NCBI GenBank assembly: GCA_037976565.1
Contig: CP137683.1
Location: 13,349,699-13,413,698, forward strand
Direction: 5' to 3'
From: Mesocentrotus franciscanus
Lineage: Eukaryota; Echinodermata; Echinoidea; Camarodonta; Strongylocentrotidae
DNA: 64,000 nucleotides
In this document: positions 33,771 to 44,823 of the stretch, piece by piece
Layout of the letters: the number at the start of each line of letters is the position of its first letter
Numbering within the stretch: the stretch's first letter is position 1
The notes under the pieces: generated by a model
Seen by the model: only the letters and a program-made list of their open reading frames with translations
Told to the model about the DNA's origin: nothing
Database searches by the model: none
Made by a program: the position numbers and the translations under genes

Positions 33771-34285
33771 CCGCTCTCTCTCTGTCTCTGTCTCAGTCTC
33801 CCTCTGCTTACCTCTGTCACTCTCCCTCTCTCTGCCACTCTCTACCTATCCCTTCAGTTGACTTAACATTTTGATTTGTTTTCATATCCTCAATCATATT
33901 TTCTCATTTCATGTTTTTTATTATGTCTTTTCTCTCCCTCTCTCTCCCTCTCTCTCCCTCTCTCTTCCAATATCATTCTCTCTTTTTGAACCTTTCTCTC
34001 TCTCTCTCTTTCAATCTCAGGCTTTTTTAAAGGCCATACAAATATAAAACTTAACTCAATGCCTTTTCAATTGCTTTTTTCTCTCTCTCTTTTTCAATAT
34101 TGGGTTTTTTCAGTGTATAAATACATAAACCTCATCTCAACACTCTTTCAATTTCTCTCTCTCTCTCTCTGTCTCTGTCTCTGTCTCTGTCTCTGTCTCT
34201 CTCTCTGTCTCTCTGTCTTATACTCAAGTCTCTCGTTCATACTCCAAATCCATCTCTCTCTCTCTCTCTCTCATTTCATTTCTCA
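33771..34285. repeat. polypyrimidine tracts, (CT)n, (CTCTGT)n
   Basis: CT runs sit near 33925-33965, 34000 and 34255-34272. A CTCTGT array lies at about 34168-34215. Confidence 0.85.
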
Positions 34286-35425
34286 TTGCTCTTCATGTGC
34301 CCTCTTCATGATTGCATGATTTGAGTTTTATGAGCACCAAGATGCACTTGAGACCAGACATATTTACACTCTTCAAACCCTTACCAAGAGTTCATTTTAT
34401 CTCTCTTTCTCCATGTCTATTTTCGTCATTGTCTAAGGCTGTTCTCAACATTACCTTTCATTCTTTAGTTTTTCCATACCAACAATACATTTCCACTTCC
34501 TACATTACATGAGACTTCTTTTCTTTATTCTCATTTAAACAATTCCTTTGTTTCGTCTCCTCTTCAACTGTCTACTTATCTTTAAATACTAGTCGTTTCC
34601 ATGAAATTTTACATCCCATTATCTTGTTCATCTTTTCTTCCCTTAACATCCTTTTTTCAACAAATTTTGCATTTTCCCACTCCAGATCTTGTGGTTCTTT
34701 CTTCTAACTCTATCTTAATAACTCTATTTTCATTTTGAAGTTCTTCCACCCCCTCCCCATTCCCTCTTTTTCAACCTATACTGCATGTTATCTATCAATC
34801 TTATCTCATAATTTTTCCCTCCGTTTTATTGACTATCCTCCTTTCAACCATCCCATAAACTCATCTTGCTTCTCTTTTAGTTTCCATTTCCTTCATTAAT
34901 CCTTCCCTCCATCCAAAGGGATAAGTAAAGGTCCAGCCATGAAGGGGCAGTGGTATCATGGGTGCATTCAGGGGGGAGGGGCTGCACTAGACTTACTGGA
35001 TGGATAAAATGCAACAAAACTAGACTGACTATCACATGATGAACCGCTGTGGAATGGGGTCGCATCATCTCATTTTCAGGTTTCTTACACCTCCCCCCTC
35101 ATTTTCTTGTTCTCCCATTTCTTTGTTTCCTCCCTTTCTCCTTGTTATCTGTTTGCATGTTTGTCTGTTTGGGTGATTTGTTTTAATTATTTAAAAATGT
35201 ATTTGCTATTTGATTGGGGAAGTGCCCCTGCCCCTTGTAGCTACACCACTGCCTACATCCAAATGTTTCTCTCTCCTCGGCTTGTCGTCATTAAGGTCAA
35301 CCTGCGACAACAGTTTTGTGATTAACTGGCCAAATGACCGTCCTTACCAAGCTGACCTTTGCTTTGCGCCAACTCGTGCATCAAATTGCTGTTTGGATAA
35401 GGTGACTTTCATAAGTAGTAGTGTT
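34286..35425. other. pyrimidine-rich unique DNA, no gene seen
   Basis: About 1.1 kb of T/C-skewed sequence to 34920, then mixed sequence. Small open frames have no recognisable domains. Confidence 0.35.
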
Positions 35426-35429
35426 GGGT

Positions 35430-35700
35430 AGACAGGTGGTGATAAAATTAATTAGAAATTACCAAAACTGTAGCAGTACTAGAATTTCATTGCAAACACA
35501 ATCCTTGGAACTGAAATGGTATAAGTACAAAGTAGTAGCACATAGTAGCAATAATAGTACTTTCAAAGATTGCACCGACTACATGATGATAAAATGAATT
35601 ACCAAAACAGTAGCAATGTTGAAATTTTACCAGGATTAAACTCTTTGCACTAAACTAAATGACATAAGAGTAGAAAAATAGCAGTGACGTTAAGACTTGC
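35430..35700. repeat. two-copy tandem duplication, ~145 bp
   Basis: GATAAAATNAATT...ATTACCAAAAC(T/A)GTAGCA, GAATTTCATTGC / GAAATTTTACC, and AAATGNNATAAGNNNAAA occur in the same order from about 35440 and 35588. Divergence is considerable. Confidence 0.65.
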
Positions 35701-35893
35701 AATTCACTTGTTTATTATTACTAGAAAGTTTCTCAAAACTGTTCAATGATTCATTTATCATTATCTTTGGTCACTGCTGACATCTCTCTGCCTCTCTAAA
35801 AGTTTTAATCTATAATCATTTCTGTACCTTCTATATATGCCCTTGCTGGCTTTTCTCCTCTCTGCCCCTTTCTACAGTGAGCCCCCCTATCCC
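35701..35893. other. short unique interval
   Basis: No gene seen. Confidence 0.35.
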
Positions 35894-36206
35894 CTTCACT
35901 CCTCTCCTGGGCAAAATAAATAAACAATTAAAATAAATGTCATTCTCATTTTCAATAAAGGAAGTGTGTAGAAGATCAACGTCAAAAGCACTTGCCACAC
36001 AAATATTCCCAAAAAGGACAAAAAATCCTACCCCACTTCTTTCTCCCCCTACCCCTCCTCCTTCATCAGTTTAAAACCCAAACCCCTCCTCTATACTTTT
36101 CCCCTTCTCTCCTGGGCAAAGCAAATCACACCAGGCTCATTCTCAACATTGAAAGTGTGTATAGGATCACTGACGATCAAAAGCACTTGCCACTCCAATA
36201 TTCACG
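35894..36206. repeat. two-copy duplication, ~205-bp period
   Basis: CTCTCCTGGGCAAA, CATTCTCA, AAGTGTGTA.A.GATCA and TCAAAAGCACTTGCCAC occur in order in both halves, from about 35904 and 36108. Confidence 0.8.
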
Positions 36207-36590
36207 ATAACAAAGGACTTCTCACTTTCTTGTTGCATATCTTAGGATGTATTTGCTGATGGGCAGGAAGGCAAACAGCACATTCATGTCCTCGGCTCAA
36301 ACGTTTCACATGGTGTCACTGTTTGGCCACCAATACTCCTAATCGTGTTTGCCTCTCCACACGCTGTGGACTAAGAAGTAGCCGTGTAAACACAGCCCCA
36401 TTTTTTTTCCTCTCCCGCTCCCCCGGCTCCGACGCGCACTTGAGGGAGCGACTGGCGAAAAGGTCCAATGATTGGCTTCTCGCTTGGTCGGCCAGCTTAA
36501 ACACGGGGAGCAATTATGGCAGGGAAATGGGGAAAGGTTGCTCCGTTTGGCTTCCAGAGATCAAAGAGTTTGCTTTATAATGGGGAGACA
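36207..36590. promoter_or_regulatory. GC-richer complex block beside GA tract
   Basis: CG-bearing words (CTCCGACGCGCACTTGAGG, GTGTTTGCC) cluster at about 36340-36560, next to the GA array that follows. Opposed open frames of 65 and 85 codons have no recognisable domain. Confidence 0.2.
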
Positions 36591-36599
36591 GGGATGGTA

Positions 36600-36618
36600 G
36601 GAGAAAGGAAGGGAGGAC

Positions 36619-36668
<50 letters not shown>

Positions 36669-36757
36669 CAGGAGAGAGAGAGATAGATATAGAGAGAGAT
36701 ATATAGAGAGATCGAGATAGAGAAAGATAGAGAGAGATATAGATAGAGAGAGATAGT

Positions 36758-36852
<95 letters not shown>

Positions 36853-36860
36853 GGAGAAAT
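36600..36860. repeat. (GA)n / (GATA)n compound array
   Basis: About 260 bp of GA is interspersed with AGATAGAGATAGA and GATATAGA units. Minus-strand frames of 151-154 codons are Ser/Leu/Ile repeats and are not genes. Confidence 0.92.
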
Positions 36861-37480
36861 TGAGGAGGGGGATGGAGAAGAGAAAAAGGTGTATAAAGGA
36901 CATATATAAAGACATATATATATAATTATGTACACACATAATAGAAACGTAAGGAAATAACCTGTACAACAGCTTTGGCTAATCTTATGGAAATAAATAC
37001 AATGGGAAATGAGAGAATGAATCATGGTTGAATTGCGTTAATTTAAGCTAGAGAGAGAGAGAGAGAGAGAGAGGTCTAAAACTCTTTCTTCACATCTTTC
37101 CTTTTTTTAATTTTAGTTTTGGCAGAATCAACTTAATTAACCCTGATGTGGAATGGTACTTAAGAATATTTGGATTTAGGTGAAATGACTAAAAGCTTTC
37201 GAAGAATAAATTTGTCTAGATTTCAACAGTGACCACGCAATGCAAACTAATGGAGACGTCTTTACACACAATTAAGACACCAAGCTAATCTTTGCTTTAC
37301 TCTGAATCAAACATTCAACGTCCAGCTTTATTTCCAAATTACTTCAGACTCTGGCTCTACATCACGGTATTTGCTCCTGACATGGGATATAACCTTCAAT
37401 AAAAAGTGAAATGTATAAAAAATTCTGGTGGATGATGGGAGTGAGTTTTTTCAAAGATGAAAAACCAAATCATCTATATC
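36861..37480. other. AT-rich unique DNA with a short (GA)n
   Basis: A pure GA run lies at about 37050-37073. No gene is visible. Confidence 0.4.
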
Positions 37481-38160
37481 AACGGAGGATGTCATTAAAG
37501 TAGATCTGACAGGGTTGTTCATTAAATGCAAATGAAAATGTTGGCTGTGGCGTCAGCAAACTCAAGAATTACAATCGCAAAACAAGCTAATCTACTCCAA
37601 ATATTCATCCCTTACACAAACAAAGCTAGCAATTTGACAAGATGAGATTTTTCGACCCTGCTCGTCTATCCATATTTCTAATGATCAATATTGCATTTCA
37701 CAGATGAAACTGGTGGAAGATGGAAAAACGTGAAAGGCTTTAGTAGGTGTCGGGTCGGAGTTATGGAGGGAGAGAGCGTGCAAATGGCAAAATGAAGTGA
37801 AAAATTCCGCCAGACATTGTGGAGTCACAGATGCGCTCGAGAAGCGAGCCCAATTACGACAAGCGGTTAGCAAACGACAATGAAAGACATTATGCCACGC
37901 TCGGTGTTCTCTTGTTCAGGGTCGACTTCAAACACCTATTATTGCTGGGACGTGTCTGTGGAAGGGGCTGAGCGGAGTGAAATTATGACACGGCAGTCAC
38001 GGGGAAAAAGATACATGAGGGAAAAAGATACACGAGGGACAATTAGGATTCATGAAGCTATGAGCATGCATGAGACTCTGTTAATTGGATGCATTAAGTT
38101 GAAACATTTAGGAATGGATGAATTGCTAATGTTGATGCATGGAGAGATGATATAGGGCGG
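37481..38160. promoter_or_regulatory. non-repetitive block, possible regulatory DNA
   Basis: About 680 bp without repeats and with mixed composition includes CGGGTCGGAGTTATGG, CAATTACGACAAGCGG and AATTAGGATTCATGAAGC. A 91-codon plus-strand frame starting at ATG 37880 has no recognisable family and contains a local repeat (GAAAAAGATACA twice). Confidence 0.25.
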
Positions 38161-38909
38161 GGGACCTTCTAAGGGGATTTAAAAGGGGGTATATTTTTGC
38201 CACCTAATGTCACTATCGTATTAATCCACCCTCAAAGATATAACCCTGCAGGCTTGGAAGTCATGCACCAGAGGCACAGAATATATATTCCATTCATATA
38301 TCACCTGCTGGAAACTAAAAGGGCATTATAGCTCTACCGGTGTAGAAAGTAACATATAACCCATTGCCTACAAGAACAAGGCGGTCCCTGTATAAAGCCT
38401 ATGGGAATACCAGCTTTCAGTACTCAACAGGTTAACTACTTTCTGGTACTCAGTGAATGATGTGGTGTGTTAGAATACAACCAAGAAATAATCCAGAAAG
38501 ACACGTTTGTTTATGTATACTTGGCACTTTCAGAAGAGAATCATAATTTTGGGGGTATACATTTCATTTTCAACAAGAATACCGGTACACTATTTTACTC
38601 TCTGTATGGGCCTAGATTGTCCCAAATTTCTTTTATTTGCAATGCTTTATAAACATCTGTTGTGAGCTAAAAAGGCATTAACTAGTATCTTTTAACACAG
38701 AGGTAACAGTCTTCTAGCTCTGAACTTTTACGTGACAGTCATTCCACATTTAGTGCCAATTTGAAGAACAACATGTGACCAAGTTAGCCCTTAAAGTAAG
38801 TCCTGTCCTGAAGGAGTTCAGAAAATAGGGTGTGCATGTACTTACAGATGAGTACTGAACCCGATGATTAGATCATCTGTTGGGAGCCAAGATCTCAAGT
38901 GTTCCCTTA
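38161..38909. other. unique DNA with diverged hairpin motifs
   Basis: Weak motif copies occur near 38308-38430 and a facing pair at about 38654-38725 (CTGTTGTGAGCTAAAAAGGC plus ATTAACT; TTAACACAGAGGTAAC). Confidence 0.45.
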
Positions 38910-39180
38910 TGGCACTAATGTCCTTTGACAAGGCCTTAATCTACATTTGCCACTCAATACCCAAGAGAGAACTGGGTACCCATAAGGATGACGAAAGCAT
39001 TTGTGTTAGTAATTGCCATATGCCCTCACAGTGACCCTATGGTAGGAATACTCCCCAGGGAGTGGAGATGGTGCACATTGTGCGTGAATGAATCCGATGA
39101 CAGGGTAATAATATCTGTAAAGCGCCTAGAGACCTTATTCCGTATTAAGCACTATATAAATCCAGTTTATCATTATTATG
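38910..39180 (+). mobile_element. SINE 3' body with AAGCGC...ATATAAAT tail, copy 1
   Basis: CTAATGTCCTTTGACAAGGC, GCATTTGTGTTAGTAATTGC, ATACTCCCCAGGGAGTGGAG, AATGAATCCGATGACAGGG and TATTAAGCACTATATAAATC match the copy at 56710. The tail is ATTATT-like. The tRNA-like head is weak or missing. Confidence 0.85.
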
Positions 39181-39267
39181 TGCCTTTTACAGAGATATTG
39201 CCCTTCTGGCTCTCAACAGGCACAACAATCTATTATGATCATACACAGAAGACATTTCTAAAATATT

Positions 39268-39735
39268 GTCTGTTTAGAGCCAGAAGGGAGTTAACTCTGT
39301 GTTTAAAGGTAAAGACCAGTTTTGGAAAGGCCCCTCTCTCAAAAAAATGAAATGGAAGCTCTCATTACCAATCATGTGAAAGAATATGTTTTGACTAATA
39401 CGTGATGATACAAATTTTGCCGGGAAACCGCCTACTAATTGATATATTTGGTAAATTATTATATCTATTGGGACCAAATAGATATCGCGCACATGGTCGT
39501 GTAGTCCCATATACATCTTTCTGTGTACAGTGCTTGTAACTTTACCAAGACTGGGCCAAATTTCTTATCATTTTGATGATTCCAGAACCTTGCAGTACAC
39601 ACCAATACTTATATGCTAGATGATCAACCTTTTCTGATCGATTTCACAACATTTCTTTCACAATGCAATCGCATGACCAGAACTGGTCTTTATCTTTAAG
39701 TTTATGAGTTAATGCCCTTCTGGCTCCAAACAGAC
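39268..39735. repeat. hairpin palindrome split by a family A element
   Basis: The left arm GTCTGTTTAGAGCCAGAAGG plus GAGTTAACTC ends at the TTAA of the inserted element. The right arm GAGTTAATGCCCTTCTGGCT plus CCAAACAGAC starts a few bases after the other TTAA. Without 39307-39699 the arms would form a palindrome like that at 46893. Confidence 0.85.
39307..39695 (-). mobile_element. TTAA MITE, family A copy 3 (inside a palindrome)
   Basis: This 389-bp element runs AGGTAAAGACCAGTTTTGG to CAGAACTGGTCTTTATCT, flanked by TTAA at 39303-39306 and 39696-39699. It is in reverse orientation to copies at 19404 and 60897 and is closely similar to both. Confidence 0.94.
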
Positions 39736-40550
39736 AACATGATCTACTGGGGATGTGGACATAGTCTAATATATCTTCTACTCTAGCAAATCCCAAAAGA
39801 TCTTCTTAAACTTAATCTTGAGCTCTGGTATGAGCATCATATGTCAAGAGAACATGGCTATAATTCGTTCTGGATTGTTTATCCTGCAGTAGATTGATTG
39901 TTTGAACCAGTAAAATAAAAACAACCTCGCAAAACTTGCTGGAAATTATCTTCAATAAAAGCCACAACTCTCATTTGTACATAGATTCCTGTGTTAAGCA
40001 CATGGTGTCGGGCCTACTTACCTTGATTTCTTATCTTTCTATGCTCATTAATCAGCCCCTATACATTCTCTACCAAAATCGTTTGGCACATGTCATTTAT
40101 TTGTAATCTTAAACATTCAGGATAAGTTTTGTTGTATTCTGTGAGTATTTATTTTCTATCATTACCAGAACTCAAGCTTATCTTTAAGCAAAAGAGTCAT
40201 TTGTAATGGAAAAAAAAACATATCTTTTCACAAAATTGTAGTTTGAAAGAGACAAAATTAATACAGAGAAATTGGATGTAATTACATGAAGCTCTGTTAT
40301 TGGATTATCAATCTAAAATGTTGCATGTGCTCGTAATTAGATTTGATCATATTTGTAGATCTTATCTTATATGTATTTTACATGTTGCCTGCATCATAAC
40401 CGACGTTGCTTGAATTTGAAACCGCTAGTTATGACAGTGCCCCTTGGAAAGAGTATTTAGTTTGAATAAATATCTCTTACCAGACTATTTGAGCATTAAA
40501 AGGAAACCTTCTAATGTTTTCCTGCAAATGTCAACTAGGTCACCATATAT
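39736..40550. other. unique AT-rich DNA
   Basis: No gene or recognised repeat. Confidence 0.4.
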
Positions 40551-40552
40551 TT

Positions 40553-40848
40553 GGCGACTTTGATTCATCAGGCCATCGCGTTGGGTCGGGTGGTCGCGTT
40601 ACCAAACCTTTTGAGAAAACATGCCCCTTTATTCACGAAATGTCAGGGGTAATGTTTGTGAAATAAACCCCTCTCATCTACAAATGTTCTGGTCCAATTT
40701 CCCTGACATTTTGTAAAAACTCTACGTCAAATCTACGAAGGTCGCATCCTTAATGTGTATCTTCACATGATCTTCCGCTTTGTTTCACGAAAGGTCGGGT
40801 AACGCAACCACCCGACCGAACGGGATGACCCGATGATTTGAAGTAAGC
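40553..40848. mobile_element. MITE with ~45-50-bp terminal inverted repeats
   Basis: The left end GGCGACTTTGATTCATCAGG, then CCATCGCGTTGGGTCGGGTG and GTCGCGTTACC, mirrors the right end GGTAACGCAACCACCCGACC, GAACGGGATGACCCGATG, ATTTGAAGTAAGCC. The 296-bp body has no open frame. The target duplication is not resolved (CCATAT lies near both ends). Confidence 0.85.
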
Positions 40849-40872
40849 CCCATATTCAACACCATACATTAA

Positions 40873-41266
40873 AGAGAAGGTTGAGTTCTCCTAAGATTGA
40901 AAATGAGTTTTGAGCTTTCTTGTTCTTTTCATTCATATGTGAAAGAATATCATAGTAGCTGTGTTGCCTGTACTTGAAAAGTGTTGCTCTAGAAAAGCCC
41001 TTATATACAATTTGACTAGAAAGAGTTCAAAACTCTGGACCAAATTTTGATGTCACATGTGTGTGTAGTCCCATATCTACTCATATCTGTGTGCAGTGCA
41101 TTAAAATGTATGTGATTTTCATCAAGATTGGAGTCCATTTCTCATCAGTTTGATGATCCTAAAGACCAACATAATGGACAATTTTTACACTTTACTCTAC
41201 CTTATCATTGACTTCCAAACTTTACCTTTCACAATGCAATCTCATGGCAAGTTCTCAATCTTATCT
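40873..41266 (+). mobile_element. TTAA MITE, family A2 copy 2
   Basis: This 394-bp element runs AGAGAAGGTTGAGTTCTCC to GTTCTCAATCTTATCT, between TTAA at 40869-40872 and 41267-41270. It shares TAGTCCCATAT and ATCTGTGTGCAGTGCATT-type words with family A, suggesting distant common origin. Confidence 0.88.
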
Positions 41267-41270
41267 TTAA

Positions 41271-41649
41271 TTCTTACTTAATATCGTTTTGTTCTTACAT
41301 TTCTCTATTGATCCATACCTAAATGATGGATTAATACAATAATTGCACCGATACAACTTCATAGCTATATCAATCAAACTCGTTTGCCCTGATTACTTTC
41401 TCAAGAAACACAATCGATCACTTTTGAACAACATAGTCAACATTCAATAACCTAAAAGCACTTAAAGGAAAATTCTTGCTCCTAAATAAGGTAATTAAAT
41501 AGAAATTTCAAGGAACAGATCACAAAAGTTGGGGTAAGATCAGAAAAATAAAAAAATTATGAATTTTACACGTGATATGAAATTTGGTATCTAACAAAGG
41601 CAAATTGACAACTCAGTCATGCGTTAGTGATGTCATTCATTCCATTATC
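41271..41649. other. AT-rich unique DNA
   Basis: No gene seen. Confidence 0.35.
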
Positions 41650-42175
41650 ACTAATCACATCATTATCTTCATCATATTCACCACCACCACCATCACCACC
41701 ATCACCACCATCATCATGATCATCATGATCATTATCACTATCACTACCATCATCACCACCATCACCAACATCGTCCTCATCATCATCCTCCTCACCAGAA
41801 TCACCTGGGTAATCTTATTCATCGTCATCACCATCATCATCATCATCATCATCATCACCATCATCACCACCACCACCACCACCACCACCACCACCACCAC
41901 CACCACCACCACCACCACCACCACCACCATCATTATCATCATCATCATCATCATACTCATCATGACTGCAGTACATCATCAATATCTTCATCATTCTCAT
42001 TACCATAACCATCCACATCATTATGAAATTCACTAGCATCATCGTCCTCATCACTCTCATCCTCCTCATTCTCGTTACCATCATCACCACCATCTTCATC
42101 ATTATCCCCATCATTATTGTCATTATAATCACCATTCTTGTTTTCATCATCATTATCATCATCATCAACTTTTTT
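41650..42175. repeat. CAT/CAC trinucleotide array
   Basis: ATC/ACC/TCA triplets dominate, with an uninterrupted (CAC)n-type core at about 41867-41927. All six frames are open over parts of it, giving Ile/Thr, Met/Val or Asp/Gly polymers. These are not genes. Confidence 0.93.
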
Positions 42176-42814
42176 TTTGTTAGCACTATCATCTCTTTTC
42201 CTCATTAGTATCAGATATCTGAATATCATATGCAACACAAATCTGACATCCAATAGATGTATACCGGTAACAAAATACATATCCCACTTAAAACTCGGAA
42301 AAGTTAATGCAATTCAAGCAGCCCTCAACATACACCGACTGCATGCACTATCATACATCTATTCACTCAGACAACACATGATTTCCTGTACTCTTAGACA
42401 CACAAAGAACGACCTCAAGATTTATGATATGTGCCCTTTCTTAAACGTACTGCAAAATCTATAGACAGTTTCCTTCTGGTGGCAAACAAATGAATCAATA
42501 TGCTGTGCTCACATCATGACAGTGTATCGATCTGTTCACACAACTGAATAAACTGTTTTATGGTAACCTTTTCCTTATACGTTTTGTCCTAGATGTATTC
42601 AGATTGTATTTGTAACATGAAAATTACAGGAATTATATTGAGATACAAGTGCATAAGGAATTTCCCGTTCACAAAGCCTGAAAACAAATATTTAAAAAAT
42701 GAAATTCTCAATGATTTTGGTTGGTGATCTGACAATGATCTGGCGATATTCGGTCTAGGTTTGAAATATAGAGCAAGGATATGGGTTGCGATTGGGTTTT
42801 ATGCTATAGCATCC
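42176..42814. other. unique DNA, no gene seen
   Basis: The 108-codon frame running out of the array to 42464 has no recognisable domain. Confidence 0.35.
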
Positions 42815-42962
42815 GGGCCCTGTTTCATAGAACTTGTTATCAATAACAAGTTACAACAACTGTTATAAGCTACTGAAATCATGGCATTTGATTGGCTCAG
42901 AGCAAATTTGTCATAGAAATTCAGTATTTATTATTGATAACGAGTTTTATGAAACAGGGCCC
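42815..42962. mobile_element. palindromic MITE with GGGCCCTGTTTCAT ends
   Basis: The 148-bp element has ends GGGCCCTGTTTCATAGAACT and, in reverse, GGGCCCTGTTTCATAAAACT, continuing into GTTATCAATAA on both sides. The inverted match is ~32 bp long. No target duplication was resolved. Confidence 0.88.
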
Positions 42963-43484
42963 TGGGGTCTAGGGTTGAAGTGAGAGACTCAGTCAGTGCA
43001 GGAGAACTAACCGCCGAGTGCTTTTTGCCCGAGCGAGTATCATACAACCTTTTTTTGCTTGATTCATGTACATACATTTGCAATTTTAGTACCCATAAAA
43101 TCATGGAAATTACGATAACATAGCATAGATCACTACTAAGATTTCCCTAAGGTATAGTGCATCAACTTTCAATAAAACAGATATGTCTGTGCCGTATGTG
43201 AACAGACCTGTTCAGCATTAAACATAGAAATGTGAGAATTATTCAACAGAGAAATGTGAGAAGCATGAAACTGAATACGATTCAAGGACAGTGGTCAATG
43301 AAAGTAAGGAATCTGTCAAACTCATGTCTCCTCTTTTATCACTCTCACTTGAAGTTTTGTTTTCCATTCTCTTCACTTTCCATGAAACCCCATCCATTAG
43401 TCAACATCTATTTCCTCTTTATCAATACCACACCATGTTTGATTCTTGTTTAAGTATGTCATATTCCTTATTTTTCTTAATAAT
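42963..43484. other. unique AT-rich DNA
   Basis: A local duplication of GAAATGTGAGAA lies at about 43227-43262. No gene. Confidence 0.4.
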
Positions 43485-43752
43485 AACAACAACAACAACA
43501 AAAATAATAATAATAGTGGGTTTTTGTATCTAGCGGGCATGTCTGTCAGACTTGACACTCCTTGCACTGTACATTTATTACACCGGCTTTAGCATGGCTG
43601 GCATTATGGCGCTGTAGCATTTGTAAAGAATTAATTTCTGCCAGGTACCCATTTACCTCACCTGGGTCGAGTGTGGAAAATGTAGATTAATGCCTTGTAC
43701 CTTGTACCCTGTGGTTCAAAGGCCAGAGACTTATCCACTAGACCACATCACC
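43485..43752 (-). mobile_element. tRNA-derived SINE, family 1, reverse copy
   Basis: In reverse it reads GTGATGTGGTCTAGTGGATA, then TTGAACCACAGGG, TTTTCCACACTCGACCCAGG, TGAGGTAAATGGGTACCTGG and TTAATTCTTTACAAATG. It ends in a (GTT)n/(ATT)n tail near 43485-43515. This is the same block order as at 10262. Confidence 0.85.
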
Positions 43753-43794
43753 TCTAAAACCTTTTTAATGATATATGATCAGAATAGACCCCAG

Positions 43795-44000
43795 ACTTAA
43801 AAGAAAATAATAACAGTTGATGCCATAATTGCGTGGGTAGTACAAGCCAGGAGAACACACAGTCCCATATGTGCATATCTGTGTTGGTTTTCAACAGTGT
43901 ATGTTGATTTTTTTACAAAGTTTTCATAATGATTTGCATTCTACTTTCTAAACGACTTGTATAGCACAAAAATAATCCATGAAGACAATTTCTTTATGGT
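43795..44000. mobile_element. possible decayed family A2 relative
   Basis: CACAGTCCCATATGTGCATATCTGTGTTGG resembles the core of A2 in shorter matches (AGTCCCATAT, ATCTGTGT). Ends are not resolved. Confidence 0.35.
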
Positions 44001-44601
44001 TTATCATCATGAATTCTAGATTATCATCATTTCATGCTCAAAAAAGGAAACATTATTTGCTCCTCTGCTCATGAGACTTGTGTGAACACACCTATAATGT
44101 AGACATACCATGCACCTCCAGGCAAACTCTAATGAATAATCCGAGTCCTAATTAGCAGTATCTCGACATGCACAGGGGCACTCGCAACATCTGTAAAGTT
44201 ATTCGGGAAGATCGACACTGCCCGAATGATGTAGATTCACATGCTCACATGTCGCATCCTTGTAGCTAGCCAGCATCGTAGATATTCGCGAATAACAAGC
44301 GTAATCAATAGGTTGAACTTGGGAGAGAAATGTCAGCTAATGTAGTGGACTAGCTAGACGCTATACCCAGCCAGCGGTGTGGTCTGGAATAAATGCTGAA
44401 GGGCGTGTTTACATTCTCAACAAGAAGCCAACGTTTGGGTGTGTATTGTTTGGAAATGGGCGACAACTGAAAATGAAATTCAACAGCGGAATGTGTTCGG
44501 ACGAGGAAGAGAATGTGTTATTTACCCTTGAATCAATATTTTGAAAGCTTTGTATGCTGCGACACTGGTGAGCTTGGTTAACAAATATTACTGGTGTTGT
44601 C
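44001..44601. other. unique block, moderately complex
   Basis: The stretch from about 44140 to 44400 has CG words and TAATTAGC / GTAATCAATAGG cores. No exon supported. Confidence 0.3.
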
Positions 44602-44611
44602 ATGATAAATT

Positions 44612-44725
44612 TAGCCTATAATCTGAGTGATTTTGTTAGACTAGCAAGATACGAACCGTTCGTACTCGCCGTATCAACGCTCTGCTTAGTCTAGCAGCAA
44701 AAGCACTCCGCCTAGATTATAGGCT
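44612..44725. mobile_element. 114-bp fold-back element with 10-bp target duplication
   Basis: The ends are TAGCCTATAATCT and AGATTATAGGCT. The inner arms GAGTG.TTTTG and TAGACTA also face each other around a CGAACCGTTCG centre. ATGATAAATT is duplicated exactly at 44602-44611 and 44726-44735. A 9-11-bp duplication is typical of Mutator-like elements. Confidence 0.92.
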
Positions 44726-44756
44726 ATGATAAATTATGAAATCCCACTGAAGTAAC

Positions 44757-44823
44757 GTTCTTTGAGGGTCAGGAGAGCGTTAACTCTGTTTTAATGACAT
44801 GTGTTAACATGCTCCAAACAGAT
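44757..44823. repeat. hairpin palindrome, diverged copy
   Basis: TTGAGGGTCAGGAGAGCGTT plus AACTCTG faces GTGTTAACATGCTCC plus AAACAGAT. Confidence 0.55.

Noticed and set aside
37880..38155. 91-codon ATG-started frame as a gene
   Set aside because: Non-repetitive but unrecognised, with a local internal duplication and no splice or promoter support. Left as part of a unique block.
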